Part shown: one piece after another, positions 47,961 to 60,371 of the stretch
Position numbering within the stretch: the stretch's first letter is position 1
How the letters are laid out: each line of letters opens with the position of its first letter
NCBI GenBank assembly: GCA_016758965.1
Contig: JAEPRB010000015.1
Coordinates: forward strand, 186,001 to 250,000
Direction: 5' to 3'
Origin: Circinella minor
Lineage: Eukaryota > Mucoromycota > Mucoromycetes > Mucorales > Lichtheimiaceae
DNA: 64,000 nt
Position numbers and translations under genes: made by a program
Notes under the pieces: generated by a model
What the model saw: the letters and a program-made list of their open reading frames with translations, nothing else
Database searches by the model: none
What the model was told of the DNA's origin: nothing

Positions 47961-48664
47961 TTCCTAGCTACACTAATCCATTCCTTCCTCCTCGGACCTC
48001 CCAGGACCATTCTAGTAGATTAAGATCACGTCACCTACGATATCTATATATATATGTAACCAAAAAAATATAATTAATTAATTAAAGTGCTTCATTCTTT
48101 GGATAACAACTTACATTTCTTTTAAATTATTGCTATGATAAACGAAATTATTATGGAATATTGAATAGAAAAAATGCACTTACTCTGCTACCCATTATAT
48201 ATACTCTTTTGTACGTAGAGTAGTAAAAAAGAATCGGAATAAAATCTTGAACAAGGCGTATCGGTAATGGTAACTTTGTGAATGAAAAGTTCCTATAAAG
48301 CATAAAAAGTCAGTACACTGATAAAATCATTTAATTTGAATAATAAGAATATTCATCTCATTTATCTCATTATTAAGTTATTACCTTGTTAACACAATTA
48401 TATAGCAACATAAGAATAGTCTGTACTTTACTTCATTCGGAACCAGAATACAAGTCTTTCTTGCTTATTTGCTCAACTGACAAACTTAAATAAGAAAAAA
48501 GTGAGAAAAGCCATTGTCATGGTTTTTTGTTTTTCTTCCTTTCTCTACGTACTATTATCAACGATTACAATATCTTTTTTTTAGTACTTACTTTATTATG
48601 GTCGTTTTCTCTGTCGTATCATATCAGTCATCTTGTGTATAAATAGGAGATTTTTTTTTAACGC

Positions 48665-49060
48665 GGTATCAAAGTTAAGGGAACTCATAAATTTATGTTT
48701 CACTTCCTTTGACTAAACCACTCGGTATCAATCAAAGCCTTAAATGAAAGTACAATTAAAGGTGCAACTGGATTTTTCTGCGATATCAGCACCAGTGTAG
48801 GCTCCAATAAACAGTACATGTCCATTATAGAGACTCACCTTGATAACCTTAAAAAAAAAGTCATTCATAAAAACCCTATTCAGATAGGGATTTCATCACT
48901 GAATACGTGACTTTATGAATATCTTCTTTTACCAAGTGCTTTATCACACCAAAGGTATGAAGCCAGTAAAACTTGAAAGTCTACTGATAATTACGACATA
49001 CAGTTAGGTTTAGGCACACAATTCCGAGTGAATGGAGGTGAACCAAACAGCTTGGGGTAA
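48665..49060 (+). pseudogene. Decayed coding remnant with internal stop
   Basis: From 48665 a frame reads GIKVKGTHKFMFHFL, a TGA, then LNHSVSIKALNESTIKGATG, FFCDISTSVGSNKQYMSIIE and THLDNLKKKVIHKNPIQIGI to a stop near 48910. A shift gives DFMNIFFYQVLYHTKGMKPV (48911 on), and another gives STDNYDIQLGLGTQFRVNGG, then EPNSLG and a stop near 49060. About 130 codons with one stop and two shifts make this a good pseudogene. I do not recognise the family. Confidence 0.55.
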
Positions 49061-51329
49061 AATAAATAAATAAAGGTATACACAGGATGACCAACATGAG
49101 GTAAGACCATTACATTAACTAAACAACAAAACAAGTGTTTTCCAAAAACACTTGCTCCATTGAATGCCATGCATTTGCTTCTAAAAAAAGAAAGAATAAT
49201 TAGTTAAAAAAACAAGTAGTATAGTTAAAAGAAAAAGGAGTATAGTTACAAAAAATAACTATAGTAGAAAAAAAAAAGAATAAAAAAAAAGAGAATGTAA
49301 AAGTAAAATGGTGTCATGACTTTTAAGGTACATGACGATAAAAGAGGAATAGTAATAAAGGGAATAGTTTCTTACTTACCGCAGTTATTGACACGGATAA
49401 ATTATTAAAATTCGCGAAAGAAAGAGGTTTTTAAAAAAAACCTTAGATTAGCTTATTTTATAATGGATTTCAGCCAATAAGACGGCGCCAAATAGCCCAT
49501 AAGAATGATTTTACTGTGTACACTTTCTGTAGTGCAATGTCTCGCAAATGACATTATGGCTATGCAATGGTGGATTTAAAATAGTTTAGAATTACTATTT
49601 AAATAAAATGAATATATTTACGTTTTTGGTTTTTTGAAATGTGTACCATTTTCCATAATGCAAGACGCGATTGAGTGTTATACAACTGAAGTTGATTTTA
49701 CATAAAACCATATAGGGTTCCTGCAATCTCCAAAGTAGTTAAACCAAATAGATAATTTGTTTCGACAGTAGTAAACAGTAATAAATATTGTAGCCATAGA
49801 AATACAAGGCGTTGAAAAAATACGACTGTCGTCAAGACGAAAAAGCCATACATTGAAACTACCTGAGTAGTAGAAGAGCAACTATAAAAGGAGAGTGCAT
49901 GTGCTGCCGGGATATGTATGTTTATGTGAAGAACACCTGGTTTTTTTTTTTTTTTGTTTACTGCTCTTGATTATGGTGGTTGAAGTCTACATTGCAAAAA
50001 GTACTTTGTCTTATATCGAAGCAACTTTTTTTAAACGAGATGTGAGGCAAGGAATGTTGCGTCTATTTTTTTTTTTTACCAGAGATAGTATATTAAAAGA
50101 ACCGTGAAGATGGTTGCAGTCCAGCACAACTAATAAGCATATTGAGTTATAGGTTTGGTACAAAATCAAAAATATGATCTTTATAAAGAAACGTACTCGT
50201 TATATATTTGTCAAGTTATGTAAGTGTACAGGATAGTGTTTTTCCAGTCAAAGAGATAACAGCAAACAAGAAAGGATAAATTATACATAGACGGTGCGCG
50301 AATCATTAATTTTAATAGACAATGGCCAATCATACTATCAAGTAGCCACAACCTTAGACCGAACAGATGAAAAGATATGTGCCTGTATATAAACTGATAT
50401 TCAGGTTATGAGGACGCTGGACAAGGAGGTTATACGAAAAAAGGCGTTACGATTCTTATACTTTGGTTTAGGTGTGAGCTTTTTTTTTATAGTTTATTCA
50501 ACTTGTTACGTAGCACTGTGCGTCCGGTAAGGAATGCGGATGTGAAAGTGCTGTTCAGTCTTCTTTCATCAATGCACACAGCAAGTAAACTAGAGTTTAT
50601 ACATTGTTTCCATGCATTTTCACACGACAACAGAAATGACACAGACTTTAAGAAGTCTGGGCAATTACAACAATCATTAGAATAAACTGATGCTGTGAAG
50701 AATTGAAAAGAAATTACTACGTAGTAATTTTTACTAGTACTAGTTTTATCATTTGAATCACTTTTATAGCTTATTAAAAAATACGCTTTAATATGGATCA
50801 AAGAATCTATAATTTAAGCTTTTTTCTTAAGCGAAATATATTAAAAATAACAATTTATTGTGCACGAACCACTACTACAGTATTGTGAGAATCAGTTTTT
50901 ACGTTAGGTAACTGGATCCCGATTACTATCTAAATATAAGAATTGCGTTGTTCACAATATCCGATCCATCATGACCTTTCAAGAAAAGATGAACAAGAGT
51001 TTGGAAATATGAAAATATGAATTTAAATGGATACTATATTATTATCATATATCATGAATTATTAATTCAATCCGAGCTCACATAATATATATATATATTG
51101 GATCAGGACTTATTGAAATAAAATAATATATAACGGTTGAATGGACTTGTCAATTTTTCTTTATAGTATCAATTTATCGCTATAACGTGATTATGTTTTA
51201 ACTTATGATTCTATATATGTTTTATAGTATTTCTCAAACACCCCGCTTGCACTGCGGGATTAAAATAAATATCTATAACAAGCTAAGATAATTCATAGAA
51301 GTTCTAACCTTCAACACTCCTCTTTTGAA
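49061..51329. other. Gene-poor interval
   Basis: No intact gene. The only suspicious part is 50487-50801, which is open on both strands (104 residues minus, 60 residues plus, each of fairly natural composition) and may be another relic. The rest is AT-rich spacer leading to the dihydrofolate reductase promoter. Confidence 0.4.
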
Positions 51330-52062
51330 ATGACTAATTTTGCTCTGGTTGTTGCTGCCACTGAAGAACTTGGTATTGGTCTTCTTAGTACTTTGCCATG
51401 GCGAATTCCAAAAGACATGGCTTTTTTCAAACACGTTACAACTCATGTGCCTCAAGGATCGGACAGCGCAACACAAAAGAATGCTGTCATTATGGGTAGA
51501 GTCACTTGGGAATCCATTCCACCTAAATTCCGTCCTTTGAACGACCGTTTTAATATTATTGTTTCACGTAACCCAAGCTATGATATGTAACGTAACTTAT
51601 ATATATATATATATATGTGATTTTGATTTTGATTTTTTTTATATGATAGAAAAATTATGTATTTGTTTTAATCAAACGACGCGCGCATCCTTCTTTTATT
51701 GAACACATATTTATAGGAAACTTGCTGATTCCACAGATCAATCCACAGTGTTAGTAGGTGATATGGAAGACGCGTTTATTGAAGCTCGAAAGCAAAATAG
51801 TCCACGTGTTTTCGTGATTGGTGGTGCACAAGTATATAAGATTGCTATCAAACATGCTAAATGTACACATATTATTTTGACACGCGTTCGATCCAAGGTG
51901 GATTGTGATACATTTTTTCCAGAAATTAGTGATGAAGAATTCCGATTAGCTAGTCATGAAGAATTAGAAGCATATGTTGAACAACCTGTACCAAAAGGTA
52001 TTCAAACACATAAAGAATTACAATACGAGTTCACCATGTATGTTCGTAAAATGTTCATGTAA
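51330..52062 (+). CDS. DFR1: Dihydrofolate reductase
   Basis: Two exons (51330-51586, 51717-52062) give 200 residues, normal for fungal DHFR. Landmarks are FALVVAATEELGIGLLSTLP (substrate and Met20-type loop), LPWRIPKDMAFFK with the substrate-binding acidic position, KNAVIMGRVTWESIPPKFRP (NADPH), RVFVIGGAQVYKIAI (GG motif) and CDTFFPEI. The enzyme reduces dihydrofolate to tetrahydrofolate for thymidylate and purine synthesis and is the target of antifolates. In the Met20-type loop, the usual Asn-x-x-Ile-G position reads LGIGLLSTLPW. The intron splits the Met codon after SYD. Confidence 0.96.
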
Positions 52063-52569
52063 TTTTGTCCACTCCCAATCATCCATCATTCTCTCTCTCT
52101 CTCTCTCTCTCTTTCTTAAATAGCATCCAAATTTATTACACACATACATACATACATATAATAAACTGTACTTTTTATACAAGTATATGCATTGAAAATG
52201 TACTATTTACGAAATGAGTATAGAATAGGATGTACGCTAACCAATATAGCTTTTTCTTTCTTGATGATAATTATAAAACTTGACTTTTTTTTTTGGACAA
52301 TGTCAAATATTTTATATGTAATATAGAAAGACATAATAATATGAATTTATTCATTATTATTTGAGTTGCTTTTAACGAAACAAAAATCATGCGGCAATGT
52401 ACACAAGGTGTGGCTTATAAATATCATTTTTGACAGGAAAACGAAAATTAAGCAGCAGATTTCGTTCCCGATTTTTTTTTTATATAGATTTTCAGTTCCT
52501 TCACGATCTCTCTCTTTTTTTTTTGAATCCATTTCCCCTATAATATCAAAATATATATATAAAGGACTA
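52063..52569. other. Intergenic DHFR-UTP4
   Basis: A (CT)n microsatellite at about 52090-52113, a CATA-type repeat near 52140-52155, and T/C-rich promoter tracts before UTP4. No gene seen. Confidence 0.5.
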
Positions 52570-55344
52570 ATGGAGGTCCATCGTTGTCGTTTCGTTGAAT
52601 TCCAACCTGCAGCTATCAATGCACTCGATTTTACACCTTCTACTGTAAAAGAAACACGTTTAGCCGTGGGTCGAGCGGATGGAAGTATTGAAATATGGGA
52701 TCCCCATAATAATTTTCGATTTCTTAAAGTCATTCCTGGTGGTAAAGATTTATCTGTTGAAAGTCTTGTTTGGGCACATCAATCAGTTGTTTCAGATCTT
52801 GGTGACGATGAAGATGATCAAGATCCCGAAGAAAAAACCAAAGAATTGAATGAATTATTGGCACAACCTCCTCGATTGTTTTCTTCAGGTTTAAGTCCTT
52901 ATATTGTTGAATGGGATCCTGTATCCCTTACTGTCAAGGTATATCTACACATTCATAATTTTTTTTTTTGGAGAATGGTGAATTTTGGATATATATATAT
53001 ATATGTTCATATATTAACTTAAATATAATTCAGGAAACGGTGGATTCAAACGGTGGTGCAGTATGGTGTCTTGCTGTGAATAGTACTGGTACTCGATTAG
53101 CAGCTGGTTGTGAAGATGGACGTATTCGATTATTTGATATTGAAGATGGTCGTTTAGATTATATGCGAAGCTTTGCTCCACAAAATGGACGCGTTTTATC
53201 TCTTGCATGGGGACCAGAAGACGATTATATTATTTCTGGTGGATCAGACAGTGCTTTACGTAAATGGAACGCATATACCGGTGAAACACTTTTAAGAATG
53301 ACAGTAGATCGAGCTAATGGTGAACCTACACTTGTTTGGTCAGTTGCTGCCTTAAAGTAAGTAGAAAAAAAAACATAATTCAATTATAGGATAATCGTAA
53401 TAATGATGATGATGGATAGTAGGAAATAAGTTAGATATTACTTAGTAACATAAATGATTATAATAATAATAATAATAATTAGGGATAACACATTTGTAAC
53501 TGGTGACTCACTTGGCAATTTAATGTTTTGGAATGGTGATCGAGGAACAATGAAACAAACAATTAAAGCTCATGCTGCCGATATTCTTACATTGACAGCC
53601 AATAAAGAAGGAACTGTTGTTGTCACATCAGGTGTTGATTGTAAAATCATGACTTATCAAAAAGTTGAAGGCAATCTTAGTAACAAAAACAAAAAGAAGG
53701 GAACTGTAAGTAAAGGAACTTGGGCCAATGTGCGACGACGCAGAAACCATTGGCATGATGTTCGTGCTCTTGCTATCGATGATACAAACAATATTGTTGT
53801 ATCTGGTGGTGTTGATGTTGGATTAGTTGCTGGTGTAGGTGGTCCATTATTTGCTGACCGTTTAATTCAAGTATCGCCATTCCCTGAAAAATATATTGTT
53901 TCATTGGCAAAAGCACAAAATCTTGTTATGGGCACATTTTTCAATTCGATATCTTTGTGGCGTTTAGGAAAAGGTACAAGAAAAAAGCAACGAAAAATAT
54001 GATATGTATATATAGGTACTAATCTGGTTTATTTTAATTATCTAGCCGAAGATGTTGAAATATCACCAGCAAATAATTTGGCATTACCTGAATTATTGGA
54101 ACAACATAAGAAATGTTTGGAATTACAACTCAAACCAGATTGTAATATCACATCAAGTAGTTTATCCGATGATGGTCAATGGATTGTTGTAGCAGATGTT
54201 GAAACTGTTAGATTATTCCAACTTTATGAAATGGTAAGCTGATAATAATAAGCAATGATATGTAACCAAAAAAAAAAAAAAAAAATAAAGAGCGAGGAAG
54301 GAGAAAAGAGAATGATGAAAAACTCATTATTATTTTGTTAGGGTGATGGACAATTGGCAGTTAAAAAGATGCGAACTTTTGATCAAGCATTAGCACGATA
54401 TCTTGCTACAAATGATGTAGCTGCTGGCGCACATCATGTTCTTTTCACACCGGGATCCAATCGATTAGTTATTGTTACCGTTGAATCACGTATTTTAGTG
54501 GTCGATATGTTACATTGGAAAGAAGATAATTTTGATGTTGTACGAGAATTCGGTCATCATCGTGGATTAGATAGCGAAGGCTTACAAACCAAGAATTCAC
54601 AAGTAGCCACTGTTATCTCTATAACTGCTAGTTCTGATGGACAATGGCTTGCTACAGGTGATGATGCCAATCGCATTCATGTATTCAACTTGGATAGTCT
54701 TAAGGTAAGAAACTTGTTAAAAAGGGAATGAAATGGTGTATAACTGAGAATAATAAGATTGTTTTTCTTTTTACTAACATTTATATCTATATAATGTTAA
54801 ATAATAATATTAATAGCATCATATTGAATTACCACATTCATATCATATTCATACTGCTCTTTCATTTAATGATTTCCGACCAAACGAATTGTTTGTTGGT
54901 TTGGCCAATAATGAATTCCATATATATAACGTCGAAAAGAACCGATTAACTAATTGGTCCAAGGCACATACCGATTTTACTGGCACATCATTGGAAAGGA
55001 TTCGAGATAATATTAAGGGTGTTGCTTATAATCCTGCTGAACCAAAACAAATGTTGATTTATGGAAACACATTTTTGTGTTTAGTTCAACTTACAAACAA
55101 TAAAGATGTATCATCAACACAACAACAACAATCTGATAAACGACAAAAACGAAAACGTGATGTAGTAGGAGGAGTTGTTCATCAAGTAAAATCACCAATA
55201 CAAATGCAAGTTTCTACTCGATATCAACAAATTTTATTTGCTGGATTTAAGAATGATAATTCATTAGTTTTGATTGAACGACCAAGATTTAGTGTTCTTG
55301 AAAAGTTACCTCCATCTTTCTACAAGTCTCGTTATGGCGCATAG
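52570..55344 (+). CDS. UTP4: UTP4/Cirhin, small-subunit processome t-UTP component
   Basis: Six exons (52570-52938, 53034-53356, 53483-53973, 54046-54233, 54342-54704, 54817-55344) give 753 residues. It is a double WD40-propeller protein: MEVHRCRFVEFQPAAINALD, ETRLAVGRADGSIEIWDP, TRLAAGCEDGRIRLFDIEDG, SGGSDSALRKWNAYTGETLL and TGDSLGNLMFWNGD match UTP4. The second half has weaker repeats and ends RPRFSVLEKLPPSFYKSRYG. It joins the t-UTP subcomplex in the nucleolus for 35S pre-rRNA transcription and early 18S processing. An acidic loop (LGDDEDDQDPEE) and a basic linker (DKRQKRKRD) are lineage-variable inserts. Start at 52570 fits the family N-terminus. Confidence 0.95.
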
Positions 55345-55800
55345 TTTTCTTGTTTTATTTTACCTCTCTATCTCTATCTCTCTTTCTTTCTATCTCACAT
55401 TCTCTCTCTCTCTGTCTCTCTCTCTGTCTCTCTGTCTTTCATCATAATATATACACCAAACATACACATACACTTACACACATCACAATCATGACATAGA
55501 ACACAATAAAAACTTTTTGTACATTAATTTCATTTAATCATTATTATCATCATTTCTTATTAATAATTAAAAAAGAGCTATTGTAATTATTTTTTAGCAA
55601 TGATCACCTAGACAAAACAAAATCTTATAGTTTTGTCAAAATGAATTATTATGCTCAATTCTCAAATAAAACGTCACAAACCAAGTAAAATCCATATAAT
55701 TTAAACCTCCACTCTTTTTTTTAGTAGTTTCGCGATTCGCGTGTAAAAGGGAAAACCTCACTTTTATTTTTCTTTATTTTTCTATTGTTGGCAAGCATCA
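55345..55800. other. Intergenic UTP4-NSP1
   Basis: TC-rich microsatellite tract at 55372-55440, then AT-rich sequence and the NSP1 promoter. No gene seen. Confidence 0.5.
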
Positions 55801-58243
55801 ATGGGTATGGTGTATATTTTATCTTTTCTACAATGATCCTCTTACATAAAATCTTAATTGAAATTGATATTATGTTTTGGAATAATTCTTCATTATTCAT
55901 TATAACTTATTGATCTATTTGCCGATCTTTTTTTTTTCTTACATCTTTTTTTTTTTTTAAAGCTTTCAACTTTGGTAATACTTCAAATCAACAAGGTACA
56001 GGCGGCTTTGGTTCCACGGGTGGTGGTTTTGGTGCAGCAACCAGTATGTAAATTTTATTTTTATTTTTCTCTCTTTTGTAAACTTTTAAAAAAATATATA
56101 GAGAGAGGAAAATTACATTTATAAGAGTATATCGATTTTAATTGTTTATTATTCATTCAATTAATCGATCGTTCCTGATTTTTTATTATTATTTATATAA
56201 ATCTATTCAAGACACAGGTGGTGGCTTTGGCGGATTCGGTCAACAATCTACAGCACCAGCAGGAACTAATCCAGCAGCACCAGCAGGTGGTAGCCTCTTT
56301 GGTGGAGGAGCGGCTACTGGTGGTTTCGGTAGTCCTGCTGCTGGCACTACAGGTGGTTTCGGTTCAACCGGTGGTTTCGGTGCCGCAGCTAATCCTGCAG
56401 GAGGTTTTGGTTCAACTACCACAAGTGCTCCAGCAGCAAGTGGTTTTGGAGGATTTGGTGGTGCTGCTACTAGTACTCCAGGTAAAATTATCTATTAGTT
56501 ATAGATATATTGTATATATCTATATATATAGATTAAAAACTGTATATACTCAACTAATATATATTTTTATATTTTGATCAATCAATTTAAATAGCAGCTG
56601 CACCTGGAGGATTTGGAGCAACGACATCAACACCAGCATCTGGTGGAAGTTTATTTGGAGGTGGAGCTGCTACGACTACACCAGCTGCTAAAGGATTTTC
56701 ATTAGGAGGTGCTACGGGTGGATTTGGATCAACAGCAACAACTGCACCATCAACTACAGGTGGTCTATCGTTTGGTGGCGGTGCTGCCACAGGAGGATTT
56801 GGAGGTGCTGCCACAACAACACCTGCTACAACAACACCTGCTGCTGGTGGATTCGGTGGATTCGGTGGTGCCGCAGCAGGCACAACACCTGCTGCTACTA
56901 CAGCAAGCACAACTACAACACCTGCCGCAGGAGGATTCGGTGGATTTGGAGCAGCAGCTAGTAAACCAGCAGCAACAACAACAACAACAACAAGTTCAGC
57001 ACCAGGAGGTGGTTTTAGCTTTGGAGGAGCAGCTGCATCAACACCTAAAACAACTGCTACTACTACACCTGCCACTGGAGGTTTCGGTGGTGGTTTCAAC
57101 TTTGGAGGAAATTCTTCTACAAGCGCAGGTTAGTATTTTGGTTATTATTATTGTTATTTTTATTTTCTTTGTGTAATATTCAATTTTATTTATTTATTTT
57201 ACCAATATATAAACACTTAATATCATAACACTAGCAGCATCTACATCCACCACAACTACTTCAGCTAGTGCACCCAGTCTAACCACTGCAGCACCTACAC
57301 TTACTACACAACCCACTGTATCTGCACCAGCTACTAATGCAACAAGTGGATCTTCAACTGCTACAGCCGCAGCAGCAGCTACGAATGCTTCAAAACCTGT
57401 CACAGTACCTACCCCATCTTCATTAAAGAACAAAACTATGGAAGAAATATTAAATATGTGGACAAAAGATTTGGAAAAATATACTCGTGAATTCCATAAA
57501 CAAGCAGCACAAGTGGCAGATTGGGATAAACAATTAATTGATAATGGAAATAAGGTAATAATGATAATAAAAATATTTACTATTCGGTCAATAATGTATA
57601 GATAATAAAGCTAATATATATATATATATGTACTTGTATCTGTACGAATGATATTCAATAATTTTAGATATCTAAATTACATGAAGAAGTTACCAAAGTT
57701 GAAGTACATCAACAAGAAGTTGACCAAAATCTTGCTTATATTAATTCACAACAAGATGAATTGAATACTATTCTGGATCAATATGAAAGACAAATCACAG
57801 ATGTCGTTAATACCAATAATATGCAACAAACACCACAATTAGCAGATATCCAACGTGACAAGGCTTATGAAATGGCTGAAACATTGAATGGTCAACTGGA
57901 TGATGTCAATAGGAATTTGAATGTTATGATTGAAGAAATTAATGCTATGAGTGGATCACAACATACTGAAGGTGCTGGCGAAGATGATACTGTAAGTAAA
58001 TTTAACATCCATGGGTTCTATATATTCACAAAAGGGAGGAAAATTTTTAAAAATTTACTAACTATTTATGCATTTGTATATTTATATAAAATTTAGGTTG
58101 GACAAATTGTTAAGATTCTTAATGCACACTTGTCATCCTTACAATGGATAGATAATTCTTCTATAAAATTACAAAACCGACTTCAAGAAGTGAGCAAATT
58201 ACAAGAAGAAGCTGTTCGAACTCAAGAACCTCGACTTCAATAA
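55801..58243 (+). CDS. NSP1: FG nucleoporin Nsp1/Nup62
   Basis: Seven coding exons (55801-55804, 55963-56043, 56212-56481, 56595-57128, 57235-57554, 57668-57991, 58097-58243) give 559 residues. Residues 1-300 are FG repeats rich in GGFG, SLFGGG and FSFGG separated by Ala/Thr/Ser linkers. After a Ser/Thr/Ala-rich spacer, residues about 365-559 are the Nsp1_C coiled coil (TMEEILNMWTKDLEKYTREF, FHKQAAQVADWDKQLIDNGN, and a final segment beginning VGQIVKILNAHLSSLQWIDN). It lines the nuclear pore channel and pairs with Nup57/Nup49 and Nup82 types. The first coding exon is only ATG plus one base; the next begins CTTTCAACTTTGG, giving MAFNFGNTSNQQ. Secure overall; the 4-nt first exon is inferred from phase. 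Confidence 0.93.
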
Positions 58244-58483
58244 AATGAGATCAAATTGGCTTTTTTTTTTCCTGGGGGGTTTTTTTTATTATTATTATTA
58301 TTTCATCTATAATACATTTACTTTTTTTTTTTTCAGAAAAAAAAAAACCTCTTCCTTTATTACCTTTGCCTTATACAATTAAAAATGAGACATAACAACG
58401 GCAATAACGAAAAAAAAAAACAAATATGAGCATTTCTTCAACAATAACAACAATAAATATACATAAAAACAACAAATCATTCC

Positions 58484-58520
<37 letters not shown>

Positions 58521-58840
58521 CATATAAAATAACAAATAAATCTTGATATGTATAAAAATGCGTCATTTTTTTTTATCGGATGTCACAGGAATCGAGAGAT
58601 AGAATCACTGTTAGTGTTAGTAACATGACTCGAAAAAAAAAAAAAAAAAAAAACTGCTGAGATAGTTACATGCATGCAACGTAACACATAAAAAAAAGTT
58701 GGTTTAGATTTTTTTTTATATATAACTCACTGTTACGTATCGTCCCATTCTTTTATTTTTTATTTTTCCTTTCTTCCTTTTCGTTTTGTATATTTCTTTT
58801 ATCTTTCTCCCTACTTATATATATAAACCTATAAAATAAA
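58244..58840. other. Intergenic NSP1-TM2 gene
   Basis: Homopolymer-rich, with an (AT)n tract at about 58488-58515, an A run near 58637 and a T-rich promoter. No gene seen. Confidence 0.5.
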
Positions 58841-59440
58841 ATGTCTTCCACAGAATATGGTAGTGTGAATACACAGGAACAACAACATAGACAAGGTGAT
58901 GAAGAAGCTATTGCTACTACTCAAGTTGAACAAACTCGATGGCAAAAATGTCGTAGCACTTTGGGTACACATGGTCATCGTATCTTTATTGCATGGTTCA
59001 TTGTTATAGCTATTACAGCTGTTTTAACTATTTCGCTCCACTTTTCTTTATTACCAAGTCATCAACCTGTAGATGATGATATTGATGGTTTGTTGGATGA
59101 ACAATGTGTTTCGGATCGTAGTTGGTTTTTGGCTCTACTTCTTTCTATCTTTTTCGGTCCGTTCGGTACGTAACGTTTTTTTTTTCTTCTCTTTTTTCTT
59201 TACGCGTCTTTTTTTTTTCTAGTTGGGATTTAAGAGAAAGAGATAGTTAAAAAAAATTCGAGGGTTTGATATTAATTCACATATATAATAGGTGTTGATC
59301 GATTCTATCTTGGATACATTTTCCTTGGCGTCCTCAAGTTGGTTACAGCTGGGCTTGGAGGAATTTGGTGGGTGGTCGATGTTATTCTCATTGCTTTGAA
59401 CGTATTGAATGATCACCCCAATGGCTGTCACCTTCGTTAA
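58841..59440 (+). CDS. TM2-domain membrane protein
   Basis: Two exons (58841-59165, 59292-59440) give 157 residues. Residues 1-45 are hydrophilic and Gln/Glu-rich. A first membrane segment (IAWFIVIAITAVLTISLHF) spans about 48-66. The TM2 domain follows: SWFLALLLSIFFGPFGVDRF, YLGYIFLGVLKLVTAGLGG and IWWVVDVILIALNVLND, with the conserved G.D.FYLG motif between helices. The domain is widespread, with no single biochemical role. Three hydrophobic stretches predict an endomembrane or surface protein. Function unknown. Confidence 0.88.
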
Positions 59441-60371
59441 AAAAAAAGTAATGAAAGATAACAACCCTAATATATATTATATATAATCTCTTTGCTCTTT
59501 TTATTTTATTTTCTGTATTTGATCACTATAACTTTTTTTTTATATTTTTATAATATAAGCGTATATAATCTTTCTTATTTATTTAAAAAAAAGGGTTGCT
59601 TGGCTTATAATACCAATTTTTATTTTTGTTGTAGTACAATATGGTATAAAATATCTACCGTCAATGATGTGCAACATGCACAGTTTTTTCTGGATTGTAA
59701 AACGTATGACAGGGAACCTTTTTCATCTCTCCTTCCGAAATTTATTTGTTTCGGGCTTCTGTCAATATAATGCAAACAAATAGTGTAAAACTAAACTAAA
59801 ACTTTCAACTGTTTCTTTTTTCTTAAAGTTCTATTTTTTTTTTCATTTTGCTTAATACATGGACAACTAAATTTATATTTATTTACCCATTTTAATCATT
59901 ATTTTCAAGATTAAGTGTAAAAATGTAAAAAAAGTTGGTATTCGTCGGAGGGTCTTAGCAGAAGAATTAAATAATCCCACATAACATTTTATTTGTACAA
60001 CTATAATAACAAACACATACTATTACTTTTCTCTTTGAAAGTGTATAATAAGATCATATCTGGAAACAATAATACAAACAAAAAAGAAACGCTTACAGAG
60101 TATCAAATCAAACAATTGATTCCATACGTAACAATGAAATTTTCGATTCAAAGATGAAATTGAATATTTTGTAATCAAATCTGATAAGTTTACAGCAACT
60201 CAATACAAAATGCATAAACTGTTATTTATTCTTTTATTATATATATATATATAATATTGTACATATTATTATTATATATTGTTATAATTATTATTGTTAC
60301 AACTCTCATGTATATTAAATGATAAAAAGCAATAAAACAACACAAAGCTATATATATCATATAGTTAAATG
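59441..60371. other. Intergenic with one weak coding-like fragment
   Basis: At 59635-59770 an acceptor-like TTGTTGTAG precedes an open stretch reading YKISTVNDVQHAQFFLDCKT and ending at a stop, about 45 codons with natural composition. No partner exon was found, so I treat it as a possible relic. The rest is AT-rich with an (AT)n tract near 60240. Confidence 0.35.

Larger units (their letters stand above)
46111..48664. other. Gene-poor interval with microsatellites and a 94-bp repeat cluster
   Basis: No gene. A C8 run lies near 46523. Apart from the microsatellites and the repeat cluster listed separately, the interval is AT-rich with scattered TACGTA motifs. Confidence 0.5.
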
